Numbered from the stretch's first letter, positions 11,501-23,600 are shown. The stretch is DNA of 64,000 bases from Lycorma delicatula (GCF_047948215.1 NC_134456.1:62081529-62145528), one strand, 5' to 3'. The notes: generated by a model from the sequence alone, not told the origin. Numbers and translations: made by a program.

Positions 11501-12550
11501 TACTCAAAACATTTACACCAGTTGATACAATTTCGCAATCCCTTCGTGCTGTTTAGTAGTACTTAGTATATAAAGAAAACCAATTACGGTTATACTGTTT
11601 CATCACATATTAAACTAAAATTTCGTTGAAATAGTAGTTTTTGCACATTTTAGCATAAATTGAAATTGTTTACAACAAATTAATCTCAGAATTATAAATT
11701 ACATTAATGGTGGTTGTTAACTAATCTTGAAAATTACTTGACCCATTTATTAGAGATAGTAAATCATATAATTACGGTTCAGTGAGTCTCTTGCTTCGTT
11801 GCAATATACATATGATAACAATATACGAGTATACAAGTTGTAAACAATTTAAAGGACAACTTGTAGTCGACTTTAACTACAAGCTTAAATAGGTGTAATT
11901 TCTCTTACCACATCACTGTTGCCACCGCAATATGTAATATCGTGTAAATGGGTATGAAAAACTGGGAGAGGGTACTAAGGAAAAGATGCGAAAAGTAAAA
12001 GAGAGTTTAATACAGTTTACTGGTCGGAAAAGCAACACATATGCCTTCAAATCATATAATGCCTTCAGAGGAAATAATATCGTGCTCAATTTCATGTCAC
12101 TTGTTAACAGATTTTTAGACCTAATTCTTAGAGTCACAACCTCAATTTAGTTGTTTATAACTTCTATAGTACTTCCTGTTCTTTATTTTAAGATACACCG
12201 TACTATTTTTATATTTTATTTCACAAGGGAATAAATTAGATATAAAAATATCTTATCGTTTCATTCAAAAACGGTACGGCGATACCGTTTAATACTACAA
12301 ATGGCTACCCGATGGAAAAAGTGTGTACATATTAACATTTATATAAAAGATAATCATTTATTAAAAATGATCATAAGTAATCCTTCTCGGTTTCGAGCTA
12401 CAAATTTAAAGATTGACACTAAATGTACTTATCCCGTTATTTTTGATTCTGCAAGCAACGACTTAAAATAAAATCCATTGTTCTAATGCTACCTTCTCCT
12501 TTCCTATTAAACTAATTATCTTACTATTACAGAAAAATATGTCCAAGATT
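8580..12550. other. A+T-rich intergenic DNA with few landmarks
   Basis: About 4 kb without a recognised gene. A 24-bp perfect palindrome sits at 9459-9482. A lysine-rich, interrupted reading of 9900-10100 could be old ORF1/gag-like coding sequence, but it is too broken to support. The short open frames at 10517-10759 and 11913-12137 have no recognisable domains. Confidence 0.45.
9459..9482. repeat. 24-bp perfect palindrome
   Basis: ATCTCC(TA)nGGAGAT is perfectly self-complementary, with a TA core. It is probably a microsatellite-associated cruciform rather than a functional site. Confidence 0.85.
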
Positions 12551-12558
12551 ATCTTATT

Positions 12559-12624
12559 TATATACGCGCGCGCGCACGCGTACACACGTGCACGCGCGCA
12601 TTATATATATACGTGTATACATAT
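12559..12624. repeat. alternating purine-pyrimidine (Z-DNA-type) tract
   Basis: Bases 12559-12601 alternate pyrimidine and purine without a break, mixing TA, CG, CA and TG steps and including a (CG)5 run. After one break a second alternating run covers 12602-12624. Such CG-rich alternation stands out in A+T-rich DNA. Confidence 0.85.
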
Positions 12625-12691
12625 TTTCTTAGAATAATAAATAATTGATAATTACCAAATTTGGATATTTTAACAATTAAAAATAAGATGA

Positions 12692-12726
12692 TAATCGCGT
12701 AAGGTCCAGTTAACCTTACGCGATTA
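12692..12726. repeat. 13-bp stem hairpin
   Basis: TAATCGCGTAAGG (12692-12704) pairs perfectly with CCTTACGCGATTA (12714-12726) across a 9-base loop. No T tract follows on the + strand to suggest a pol III unit. Function unknown. Confidence 0.85.
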
Positions 12727-13169
12727 AACTCCAGTTAGGCTTATCGGATGTTTTACAGGGCAAAAACTATTGGAAGTTTTCTATCAATAGTTTAATTTAT
12801 TTTTAACTTGTAATACTTATGGTTTTTTAGTTAAAAAAAAAATGTCTCTAGTTGTTAATGATTCCGTTACAAATACGTTACATTTTTTCCATCATTAAAA
12901 AGCTTAAACAAGTGAACATGTTACGAAAAGTTGTATTTGTAATTGTATAGGATATTATAATACAAGTATATTAGCAAAATATTTATTTAAAGAGAATAAA
13001 TTTATGTATTTACTTAAAATATTTCCAATTTCGAACTATATTGTATATTTTATGAAACATTTAGCCATGTTTCAATGTCTAAAACACCGTAAAGGTTAGA
13101 AATTCTAATGAGTCAGTGTGGAGAAATAATATTGAAATTTTTAATTGCGAAAATTTCAAGCTTGAGATT

Positions 13170-13237
13170 TCCGTTCTCCGAACGGAGAACTGACTAACTT
13201 CCGTATGCAAAATTTGATAGCAGTGCTATCAAATTTT
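13170..13237. repeat. two adjacent hairpins
   Basis: GTTCTCCG and CGGAGAAC are separated by two bases near 13172-13189. Next, 14-bp arms at 13209-13222 and 13224-13237 form a perfect palindrome around one central G. Confidence 0.85.
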
Positions 13238-13889
13238 AAAACCACAGTTACCTATTAATTCCCAATGATGAGATAATGTAAAAATGTCTACTACGTCGAC
13301 CGATTAACCTTTATATCCGTTAGCGCATTATCAATACTATGTTTATGTCGGGTAGGAAAGTTTATAATTTTCAATCCAGGAAAGTTTCTTCTCTACCTGT
13401 ACATTCTTGTGCCCCCATTTGATTTGTTGAAGATGGCCTCTGCCTCTGGGCATTTGTTTTTCAGTGGTTTGAAGTCCTAGGTTCTATTCTGACCGGTAAG
13501 TAAGAGATCCCATTACAATTACAATATTTCAGTAAAGTTTATCGAATATAATGAGTATTATTATTAAAATCCAGAATATTTGCCAACATTTTAAATCGTA
13601 AGCGTTTAAGTTTTAGAGATAATTTTGATAGTTAATGATGTAATAAATTCTTAAGCATATTCTAATGTTACTTAATTTCCGAATGACAGTTACAAAATTT
13701 AAATATCATACATATAACACACTAAATCAAAAGAAAAATTCTCTTTACCTTATAAATTATAATAAAAATAACAAAACTATAGCATAAATCCAATTAAAAT
13801 AAATTCTCATTGACAGAGAAATAAAACAATTTTTAAATTGCTTTATATTTACAGCAGACATTGCTAATGGGTAATATAATAGTGACAAA

Positions 13890-14063
13890 ATAATTTACAG
13901 AGTGCAACATGCAGGTTTCCCACTCCAGCGAGATCATGACTTTTAGGATCAACGGCCCGAGACATCTATATTCGCCTGCGACAAGCACCACAGGCGTCGA
14001 AAAGTCGCCATCCCTCAGGATTCCCTTTAGATTATGTAAGAAAGTTACATTCTTGACTCCCAC
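13890..14063 (-). repeat. G+C-rich patch, possible R1-type LINE 3' UTR
   Basis: This island is much richer in G+C than its flanks. On the minus strand it begins GGGTGGGAGT, a 10-mer that also occurs near the end of the R1-like relic (3063-3072). It then reads as noncoding sequence ending near CTGCATGTTGCACTCTG. That suggests the 3' UTR of a related LINE. The + strand has an A run directly after the island (14066 onward), so a + strand retroposed fragment is the alternative. Open frames in both directions (13833-14063 minus, 13909-14202 plus) have no recognisable domain. Confidence 0.35.
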
Positions 14064-14079
14064 CCAAAAAAAAAAAAAT

Positions 14080-15240
14080 TATATATATAAAAAGCCGATC
14101 AAATCATTGTTTCAAATCTTTTGTTTAAATATATATATATTTTGTTTATTCATTCTTAAAAATTGGAAGCAACTATTTAACGAATTCTGTAGAACTAGAT
14201 GACAGATCGTGTCTCAACATTGTATTAAATTAAAAGAAGCAGCAGTAAACTACAATATTTTATGACTTACAGAAACTCTAAAAGTGGTCTAAAAACGTGG
14301 TTGATTAATCATCATAAAAAGTTTTTTAATGCATTAATTCAAGGTAAATGGTATAACAAAGGTGATGTTTAATATTTTAATTATGAACATAATACTTTGG
14401 TAAAAAATAATAAGGGAATGTATGAAACGTCAAGGTTAAATTATTTATTTTATTTGATAGCATGCAGCAGTCAAACTGATGATCTTTTTAAACTTAATTT
14501 AATTATTTACGAATTTTTATACTAACAAAAATAAGATTTACTTTAAATATTAAGTTATTAATTTTAAATTAATTAAATTATTTATATTTAATGCCTTAAA
14601 CACTAGTGAAGACCAATTAACAAGATAACCTACTTTAAACAGTAAATTCTTGGATTCGATTTTTTTTAAATAATTGAATTCTTTTTGAGGCGAACAACAA
14701 TTCTCAAATTATAAAAGCTGTATACGATTAAATATGTAATACGTATATTTTGCAATAAATACGTCTTCAGTATTATATTTACGTAATTATATGACAAGTA
14801 AATCCGCTAAAAATTAAAATAACTTTTTTTGATTGGAATTAAACGGAAAAATTTTTATTAATCCATTTTTTTTAAATACATTTTTTAAGTGGTAATTATC
14901 TTCTAACATTAGTACAATATAAAAATTACAAAGGACTTTACAATCTGTCACACACAATGTTTTAAGGATTAATAAGAAGATATTCCAAGGTCGAAACCTT
15001 TTGTGCGTAGCGATTTACTGGTCGAATATAAATAAATTATTATTATCAATAGTAGTAAGAAGTTGGAGAATTCGTTTATGCTTATTTTATAGCACCATAG
15101 AAAGAAGAAACTTCATTCTGGTAAAATATGAATTCCCAGACCATTTTCAAAAAATTAGCTCTATTGACCATTGTTATAATATTTAAAAAATTTTTTTTAG
15201 AAAATTAAAAAAAAAACTTTAAATCATTAAACACTAGGTA
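14080..15240. other. A+T-rich intergenic DNA, nothing recognised
   Basis: No gene is seen. The short frame at 15001-15186 shows no family features. Confidence 0.5.
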
Positions 15241-16740
15241 CAAATTTATCCAATACATTCCTTAATATGTGCGTTCCTTCTTTTTCATTTTTGTGTTCTT
15301 TACTACTTCTATCAAAACACTTTAATAATCAAGGACTTTATAGATATACATGTTCCTAAATGGTGCTATCGTAAGGATTCTAAGTAAGGGTCGTATATGC
15401 TCAATTCTGCATTTATTCATTACAATATTAATAAGTGATTTTAATAGAGTAATTAGAGGCTTTAAACTCTATAGGTACCTCCCCGAATTACTAGTCTACA
15501 TTCGAGTTTTGAACTAATAAATGCAAAATAGAGAGTTCTTAATAGATCAATGTCGCAAAAAGTTCTGAGCATATAAAAAATTCTTACATAACCAAGAATT
15601 TTTAACTTAACGTAATTAATTTGACTTGTCCAACTTAAATTAACATCAGCTAGAATACCAAGGCATTTTATTTCTTTTACCAATTCTAATGTTGGACAAT
15701 CACAGTTCGAATTGTGACAAGCTATACGGTGGTATTTCAGGAGATATGTATGATCTTGTTGCACTTAAAAGTATATACCTTTTTCTTGGAATCATTAACA
15801 TGAAGTTATCTGTAAATCAGAAACTCAGTAGTTTAATATCATTCTGCAAATTATTTCTTAATTCTTCGATCTTTTTTCCTTGTTTCTTAAGGCACTGTCA
15901 TCTGCAAATGCATTACACATTTATGAAAATGAAAATGCATTGCCTTTAAATTTGACATAAATTGTTTATATCCACTAGAAACAGTGGACCTGACAAAACA
16001 GAACCCTGCGTGATGCCGTGTAAGAATTCAACTTATTCACTGATTTCCTCACTCACTTTAGTGCATTGGATGCGGCCTGAGAGAAAAGTGCTGAACTATT
16101 GATGTGAGATGTTTCTTACATCTGTGTTAAACAATCCATTTAGCAGGATTGTGCGGTCTACTAGTCAAAGGCTTTCATAACGTCAACGTTTTTTTTTTTT
16201 AACCTGCGGGACCACGTTCAGGTATTGCTTCAGAGGATGAGATGGTTGAAAATTTTTGTAGCGTGTGAAAAATACCATGCCTGACCGGGATTCGAATCCG
16301 GGATCTTCGGATGAAAGGCCGAGACGCTACCACTTGCCCACGGGGACCGGCAACGTCAACAAATTGTTCAGCATAATATTCACTTTTGTTGATTCCTTCG
16401 AACCTCTGTGTCAATATTTGCACGGAAACATATTTTAGATTTAATTCCAAAACGTTTTCGAGGGTACATCCATCATCTTTTCGAATCCAAGTATACATAC
16501 ATTTCTCCTTCTGCGAGTTGAGACCATATCATCATGTATTGCTTTATAACAAGAAGGATATATTGGGAGAGACAGCTTGTTTTATCCTTACTTTCCCAGT
16601 CTTTCTTATTTCTACAACATACATAAAGCAAATGAGATAAAGAACTAGTTAGTTCCTGCATAGTCAGTCGTATGTAGTCAGCTCTTGTGATAAACAGGTA
16701 GAAGGTAGGGCTGAATATCTTCACCTGATTCTGCTGGGCT
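15240..16740 (-). pseudogene. LINE ORF2 relic (jockey/CR1-like), interrupted by a SINE
   Basis: Reading the minus strand from 16740 downward, the reverse transcriptase domain appears in order. AEQFVDV-MKAF (16.35 and 16.18 kb, either side of a SINE) leads to DSVDRTILLNGLFN, then GITQGSVLSGPLF (about 15974-16018, RT motif with G.TQGS). The DD-containing motif near 15.9 kb is degraded. Then follow IKCLGILADVNLSW, YFAFISSKLE (about 15.5 kb) and, further down, RPLLRILTIAPFRNMYIYK (about 15.35 kb). The best-preserved open stretch is 15462-15764. Many stops and frame changes show that it is dead. The order and spacing match the thumb and C-terminal region of jockey/CR1-type LINEs, but the exact clade is uncertain. 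Confidence 0.8.
16188..16351 (-). repeat. tRNA-derived SINE, family A, inserted in a LINE
   Basis: On the minus strand it starts at 16351 with CCGGTCCCCGTGGGCAAGTG, then GCGTCTCGGCCTTTCATCCG, the B-box-like GATTCGAATCCCGGTCAGG and a body with CACACGCTACAAA. The tail CATCTCATCCTCTGAAGCAA ends in a 12-base A run. The 9-bp duplication AACGTCAAC at 16179-16187 and 16352-16360 marks the insertion. Removing the SINE and one duplicate joins the LINE frame (FVDV-MKAFD). Confidence 0.92.
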
Positions 16741-16744
16741 TAAC

Positions 16745-18435
16745 ATACTGATGGGCAAGAGTATATAAGAATCAGTGAAGAAAAGACTAAATTTGAACAT
16801 ATGTTTATAAATTTACACTACGTTTTACAACATTTTTTGGGTTATCAATATCCTCCCACTTTAACTGGTTGTTTTTTAACTACTTTTTTCTAAATATGAT
16901 TTAAGCATTTGATCATCTGTAAGAGCCATTTATTTCTATGCCAGTTGTAATTTATTTTTTTATCCAGTATAAAAAAAAAATTAAAACGTTTTCATAAAAA
17001 TTGATAAAAATATAAATATTTATGAATATATGAAAAAAATATGAATATTTATGAATGGTTTTTACCGTAATTCATTCTTTTTAAACGTCTACCAAAACTA
17101 ACATGTAGGTAACATTTTTGTCCACTTTTTTGGACATCCATAATATTAATATACTTTAGTATTATTGGAGTGCTTAAATGTAATTTTCCTCCCTAATATT
17201 GCATTTTTATTTAAACACGTATAGTACACTTCAATAAATGGAAAACTTATATCGACTTATATTTTTATTAATTTTATTGAAACCGTGAGCATTTTTAAAC
17301 CTAAAAACAAAGCGAAAGCAATTAAAAAAATTAATTGCATTAAAAATTAAACTAAATTTTTTTTTCAGTTATTCTTTAAATTTCGAATTTAAAGTCGGTA
17401 GCAGTTTAGAAATCCAGTACCAACAACTTATTAATTCTTAATTGAGTAGCAACATTCAAATTTAGTAAAACCCGAAATTAAAACATATATTCAAAAAGTT
17501 TTTATTTTTAACTTGCCTTAGTCACTTTTTTTAATCGGTTTTATTTTTTTTTATTTTTAAGTTATTTAAATAAAATATTTATTAATTAATTTATATATAA
17601 AATTTATTTTTATTTTTACTTAAAACACCTGTAAGTTAAAAAAAAACACCGATATGAAAAATACATTAAAAAAACATAAAAAGCGAGAAATTTATGTCAT
17701 AATAAAAATAAGAAAAAAGAATTCAGGTAAACAGTGACTGTTATCGAGAGTGAGCTAACATTCACTGGAATGCCAGAATATTTGTTGTCCTTTTATACGA
17801 TGTTTTCCTACTAATCTTCTTGTAATACATTGAATATCACTATGACATCATGCTATATATTATTACGCTATTGTAATTCAGTACTAAGTAGTAATGACAA
17901 AAAAAAATTAATAAAGTAAGAAAAATCTTTAAATCATCTGTGTATATAAAATAATTTTCCTTTTAAAAAATGTTTAACTTAAGTTATCCAAAAAAAATAT
18001 GGAAAATCCAATCACTAATAATCTTCCTCTTTAAAATAAAAAATATATACTTATCCATATTGGTTCATTTAGTAGTGACAAGTAAGCCTTGAATATAAAT
18101 TAAATGAAGCTTCAATCGGCATCAGACCTGATCGACAAGAGGCTAACAAAGTGTAGAATAAAAGTAAATCACAATATATTGAGTAATATTACGTTTGCGT
18201 TAAGAAGGGGGACTGTCTCCGTGTCAACTTAAAAGGGCATTTTCATCCAGCATACTGACCGAGTACGGCATCTCAGGCTTCACCTTAATAGTCTCTTGAC
18301 ACGGAAGAACATCTAAAAGAAAAAAGAAACAGCTAAACATTAAGTTTAAGAAGCTAATTGGTTACTAAGAAGAAATTCACATTTGTCACTGTCCGTCAAA
18401 CGTTTAATATACTAGGTCATTCTAAACCCATTTGA
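16745..18435. other. A+T-rich intergenic DNA, nothing recognised
   Basis: No gene is seen. A 10-bp inverted pair (TCCGTGTCAA, TTGACACGGA) spans about 18217-18305. It is not strong enough to define an element. Confidence 0.45.
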
Positions 18436-18439
18436 ATGT

Positions 18440-18790
18440 ATGTTATGTAGCTAAGAACAACGAAGAGCAAGAACACCATTGAAGTTACACAACGCTTCTA
18501 TAATAAGTTGACGAGAATCATTACAGAGGCGTTGTGGTTTGCACGGAGCGAAGAAATCCATAACTATTTGGCATTTTCTTATGTCCGTGAGGAAATCAAG
18601 CGATTCTGTTCACATTACTAACAACAGCTAGGTAATCATGTGAATTACGTAGCGCTGAATCTCCTCAACAGTGAGGTGATTGAAGTGACTTCACGTGCTA
18701 AACCTGGGAGAATCTAAGTGACTGTTAGGCTAGGACGATATCCCTTAAATAATGAGCATCTTCTGTAGCCTTGATGAAGAGCCTAATTTC
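18440..18790 (+). pseudogene. jockey-like LINE ORF2 C-terminus (relic)
   Basis: The + strand reads VTQRFYNKLTRIITEALWF, then YVREEIKRFCSHY and LGNHVNYVALNLLNSE. This matches the extreme C-terminal part of jockey-type ORF2 proteins: RFQNK..R.I..APW, VREEIKRF..RY..RL..H.N.LA..LL. It has one internal stop and no upstream domain. The relic at 46.0-46.8 kb ends with the same motifs, so the two likely belong to related families. Confidence 0.75.
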
Positions 18791-18794
18791 GTTT

Positions 18795-19590
18795 CATAAG
18801 CTAATTATATTACTCTTTTGTTTTTCTTTTCTTTTGTCTTGTAATATTATTTATTTTTTGTTTTTTGTAAAGGTTTTACGGACTTTTGTAATTATTATGA
18901 AGTAAATCAGTGCTAGTGTATCAATACAAACGATCTACTGTCTTATGTATGACCGTTTTATTAAGAGGATCCATTGGAAATCTTTCAAGTGCTTACTGTA
19001 ATTCTTTTTACTTATAGTTCCTTCTTGGAACCAATTAAACGAATTGTGATAAAAAAAAATAGGCCAAAGGAAGAAAAAAAGAAATGTGAAGAAATTGTGA
19101 AAAAAAGAAATAGGCCGAAGGGTCGAATAGTTAACACTTTAATAGTAGTAAGCACTTATTTGATTTAATTTCTTTAAATCAGTTAAATTAATTACAACAT
19201 CATCCCATAATTTATTATTCTGAATGATTTCCCAAATAATATAATTTTCGTATTTTCTTGTTCTCAGTATGAGGGTTATAAAAAATATTTAATAAATTTC
19301 ATGGTAAATTCAATGTTGAAATTTTTAATAATAAAATATTGGTCGTATGATTTTTCAAATAAAGAAGAATGAATTCCACTTCAATTTTATTATTTGTCTG
19401 AAATAAAAATTAAATGTACACAATAACATAAATTGACCAAACTATCGTAACCCGGATTATATATTTTTTTTTAATAATTTATAAAGAACCCTACTGTAAC
19501 TATTACAATTTGCTAGAGAAAAATTTTATTCAGATAATCTTTTTTTTTTACATTTATCCCGCATTATATTTGAGAAAGAACATTTGATAT
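18795..19590. other. A+T-rich intergenic DNA, nothing recognised
   Basis: A Lys-rich frame at 18974-19168 has a short internal duplication (ATAGGCC, A-rich) but no domain. Otherwise nothing is recognised. Confidence 0.45.
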
Positions 19591-19604
19591 TATAAGATAA
19601 CAAC

Positions 19605-19795
19605 AACAGTATGCACGTGCTAACTGACAAAGAATGACTGAAACGATTCGCGGCAATTTGCGGTGGGTGGCAGGAAGCCAGCAGTACCGGGACGCCACGT
19701 GGTCATCGTTGCGGGGATATCTTCGGAATGCGCCCCGGGTCGGTGACACTCCAGTAAATACAGTAAAACTATCTCCACTTAATCCTCCCCTCACT
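19605..19795 (+). other. G+C-rich, CpG-rich island of unknown origin
   Basis: About 150 bases (19630-19780) are far richer in G+C and CpG than any neighbour. The + strand frame from the ATG at 19634 reads TETIRGNLRWVAGSQQYRD and runs 61 codons. The opposite strand is also open over 76 codons, so coding strand and status are uncertain. A possible splice donor (CA/GTAAAT) lies near 19754. It may be a host exon, a CpG-rich promoter or a transposon fragment. I do not recognise it. Confidence 0.3.
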
Positions 19796-19799
19796 CTCC

Positions 19800-22245
19800 T
19801 TTTTTTCTTCTCTTATTAAGTAACTATATCATCACTCTAAATCCATAACGAAGATATAAGGGCACCTGTTTATCGTATAACAACCAATTCATAAAAAAAT
19901 ATTAAAAACTTCTTTATACAATTTTTATACCAAAATAATCTATTATATTTACTGTCCTTATATTCAAAGTTAATTACCTCATTCATTAAAATAATTTCAA
20001 AAAGATGTTGAAATTACAAAAATGTACATTTGTTTACTTTTTGCCTCAGTATATAGGAAGAGCGAACTGTGTTACGCCAATATGTTTGTATGTTACCTCT
20101 TTAACTCCCGAAATGCTACAGTAATCCTATTTATCCTTATTGGATTAAATCTGATATAATTCAAGTTATTTTGTGCTAATATTTAATTATTCTGTTAACA
20201 GATTTCGTGAATTTGCAAAAATACTGAATACGAAATCTTATAAGCCACATTAAATTTTTTTTTCAGGATTTAATAAAAATGTTATGTACTATACACAAAC
20301 TGCTCGAGCCGTTTAATAGGTATGCTGCAACCCGCAAAGCATATTTATGATATTAAGAATCAGGAAGCTGAACTTTTTGGCAACACACTATTCAACATTC
20401 AACCGTTTTTTTTTGTGTAAGATTGATTAACTTTAGTTTTTCTAAATTTATCAGTTTTAATATTTTAGTTTTCTAGGACTTTTAATTTCTCTGTTAATAG
20501 TTTATGAATGGAAAAGTTAAAAAATAATTTAGATGTATAATTAAATACTGATATAATAGATAGATAATATAGAAATTTCATTTTTAAAACAAGAAATAAA
20601 ACTGATTTTACCAAATTTATAAATTTATCTGCAAATTAATAAATAGTTTAAAAAATTTTCCTGCCATTTTAAAAAATATGTCAAACTTTCTCGTCGGTAC
20701 GTAGGCTCTATATGCTATGTTATTCGTTTTTCATCCATGTAGTACATCCGGAAATATTTTTTCTCATACGTAAGGAATTGATAATAAAAGAAATATTATT
20801 TATAATTCTTTGATGGGCATGAAGAAACGAAGATTGCTTTTTTTCAAGTAATGTGGAGAATATTTTTCCCGTCTTTGAGGGCCAAATTACTTAAATTCTT
20901 CTTTAGTTGAATTACTGACGGTACAGTTAACATGAATTAAAATATGAAACATACAATTTTACATATAGTACAAGAAGTCCAAAATTTAACACGCTTGAAC
21001 AAAGAGTAATTTATAAACATCCAAAATGTGTTAAAACCTACATATTATTCAAACAGACACGATGTAGATCCAATATTCAACTCCCTACTAAAGCGGTTTT
21101 CAAATCAAATTAAAATTGGTGAAATTAACAGCAAGCCACTGATATTTCCACTTTAAGAAGAGGAATAATTTTTTATTCGTAAAATTTGTCTTAAAGAAAC
21201 ATTTTCCCTTAATTAAAACGAAAATCATTAATCATTTTTAATATTTTAAAAGTGTTATTTCTAAATATAAAATGACCTATCGTTATTTCCTCGCTAGATG
21301 ACGCATGATCCTTTATTTACGAAGTGCATATTATTATAGGTCAGAGAGTTTTAAGTTTCATTCCGCAACATAATGTTTACATGGTAAAATGAGGGTAGTA
21401 GCTGAAGTTTTAAACAAATCTGTTTATAACACTTGCGAGGGAAGAACTGTAATAATTCATACTGCTGAAAATAAAGATGTTAATATCCAAGATTATAAAA
21501 TAAAATTTCAATGAAGTTGTTAAAATAAATATAATCCACCAAAACTGGAACAAAATTTCCCTTGTATTAAAAGTCGGCATGACAAATTATATTTCATGAT
21601 GTTATTGAAAAATTCTTCAGAAACGTTATATTTTGAATAAAAATCATCAATAAGTCGTTTTTTACGAATTTAATTGAATGTTATTTTAAATTTCCATCAT
21701 AGTTTTAGCAGTAAATAAATAATCAAAAATTAGGAAATTCACCTGATTTTTTTCTTATTTTTTTTCCGAGAACAAGGAAGATAATGTTTTTGAGTTGCAT
21801 ATTTGTTTGTACTCCTGAAACTCCAGAACAGCTGCATTGGCTTTAATTATATAGATATCAAGCAATCTGTCTTACCCACACTAGCGAAATTGCATTTAAC
21901 TTTTCCAATCCATAAATATCAAATAAAAGTCCTTGAATAGTGGAACGCAGAAATTTTATAAAATTTGTAAAATTTTGTAACTGTAAACTTAGTAATTATA
22001 AAAGTTATAAACGTAGTTAATTGTTAATACTAAAAAGTTAAGTAGTTCACAGCTATGCCATGAACTAGTTAACTCTTTTTTAGGATTAACTTATAGGAAA
22101 TTTTAAAAAAATATGTTGGTTTAATAATCAATGTAAGTAAAAGTTAGTTTGAAATCTGTACCGAGAATAAGAAAAAATGCACATAAACTAAATTAAAACA
22201 GTATATTTTCTGGTAAATAAAGTTAATTTATCAAAAGTAAGATGA
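19800..22245. other. A+T-rich intergenic DNA, nothing recognised
   Basis: No gene is seen. Short phrases such as GTTTGTATGTTACCTC near 20080 and AACTCCCGAA near 20103 resemble the 5' portions of insect Helitrons, but no matching 3' end was found. Confidence 0.4.
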
Positions 22246-22249
22246 TGTA

Positions 22250-23193
22250 TAATAATAATATACAAAAAGCTGACAACACAGTTGTAGGACTTTCCCGTCA
22301 CTTTTTTTCTGATGCATGGCTTACTCACAACTTAATTTAAAATATTTATCATTTTATTTAATACAATATTTTTTGGTTATTTGATTCAATGATTCTAACT
22401 AAAGCGACGAAAATCACTCCTTGTATCGCCTTCTAGAACTCTTCAAAACTAAAGCCATTTTTAGGGGTGGAGGTGAATTTAGCAAATTTTTTTACAAAAG
22501 TAGTTTATTTATTAATATTCACAAAATTATCAACAAAGAAATATAACCTTTATTATTCAAAATCTGGAGACGATTTCATTTCCCTCCCTGCATCCCCGAC
22601 CACCTGACTTTTTGAACTAAATGAAAATTTAGTAGGACCAATTTAGTAGCATTATATATAGAATTAATCTGATCAAGTATGGTTAAAATCGGTCGAATAG
22701 TTCTGGAAATATAAGATGATTTATAGGCCAATACCGAAAATCATTTTTTGGAATGGGGTGAAATTTAGCAAAAATATTTTTTTACAAAAGTTGTTTACTT
22801 TATTAATATTCACAAAATTATAAAAAAATATATATATTACTTTAATTATGCAAAATGTGGAGACAATTTCGTTTCTCCCCCTGTATCCCTCACCCCCTGG
22901 CCTTTTGAGTTGAAAATTTAATAGCATCAATGACCCTACTATACAAATATTATAATCAAGTTTGGTGAAAATCGGTCAAGTAGTTCTGGAGATATAAGGC
23001 GATTTACACGCCAACATATATACATACATACTTGTACACATTTTTTCGCGGAAATTTCGATGCCATTTTTCAATTTTCTAGGGTTCTTAGGGGTCAATTC
23101 GACAAGATTCGGTGAAAACCGGATATGCCCAATTTTGACCGATCGTCATACTTTCCCTTCTACATAGCTACAGCTGCTGAAATAGACGGGAAA
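22250..23193 (+). mobile_element. dispersed repeat family, copy 2, with terminal inverted match and internal tandem duplication
   Basis: The left end carries ACTTTCCCGTC (about 22290) and the right end its exact reverse complement GACGGGAAAGT (about 23183-23193). Between them lie blocks shared with copy 1 at 4430-5306. Two tandem units with a 285-bp offset begin at 22473 and 22758. Each runs through GTGAATTT/GTGAAATTT, AGCAAA, TATTAATATTCACAAAATTA, TGGAGAC and AAATCGGTC. Copy 1 has only one such unit. There is no transposase, so this is a non-autonomous element. The frame 22721-22930 is not a gene. Confidence 0.6.
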
Positions 23194-23199
23194 GTAAAA

Positions 23200-23600
23200 T
23201 TATGGAGTACGAATAGTGCAAGAGACAATTTAATTGAATGAAAAGTACTAAAATTATAACGGAAGGTCAAGTGGTAACTTGATCTCTTTAACCGGGAACA
23301 ATTTTTACTGTTTTCTGAGAGATTGAGTAATTAGACGTTTAGAAGGTTTTTTCTGCATTTTACTATTTCAAAACTGTACCTTTTATTTTGTTCGGATTTA
23401 CATATAAATCTTCTTTGTATAAAGTAACGTTTGTAACGTACCATGGAGGTTTTAATAGAAATGATTTAAATATAATAAAGATAAATGATAAGGAGGTTTC
23501 ATTTACGGTGTTTTATAAAAAGTTGAAGTGCAAAAATTTAGCACTTTTTCGTTTTAGTTAAATCGAATGCTTCAGTTAGCTCCAAGAATGCAGCTTTTAA
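23200..23600. other. intergenic DNA between repeat and LINE
   Basis: No feature is recognised. The 5' part of the following LINE relic may extend into it undetected. Confidence 0.4.

Larger units (their letters stand above)
12630..13885. other. A+T-rich DNA with several hairpins
   Basis: No gene is recognised. Three inverted repeats are listed separately. A weakly tRNA-like GGTTCTATTCTGACC near 13470 could be a decayed SINE B-box but has no clear head or tail. Confidence 0.4.

Noticed and set aside
16280..16351. Possible minus-strand tRNA near 16.3 kb
   Set aside because: It is the head of a SINE, shown by the 9-bp target duplication and A-rich tail.
18217..18305. 10-bp inverted repeat as a possible MITE
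   Set aside because: No longer terminal match and no target duplication; could be chance.
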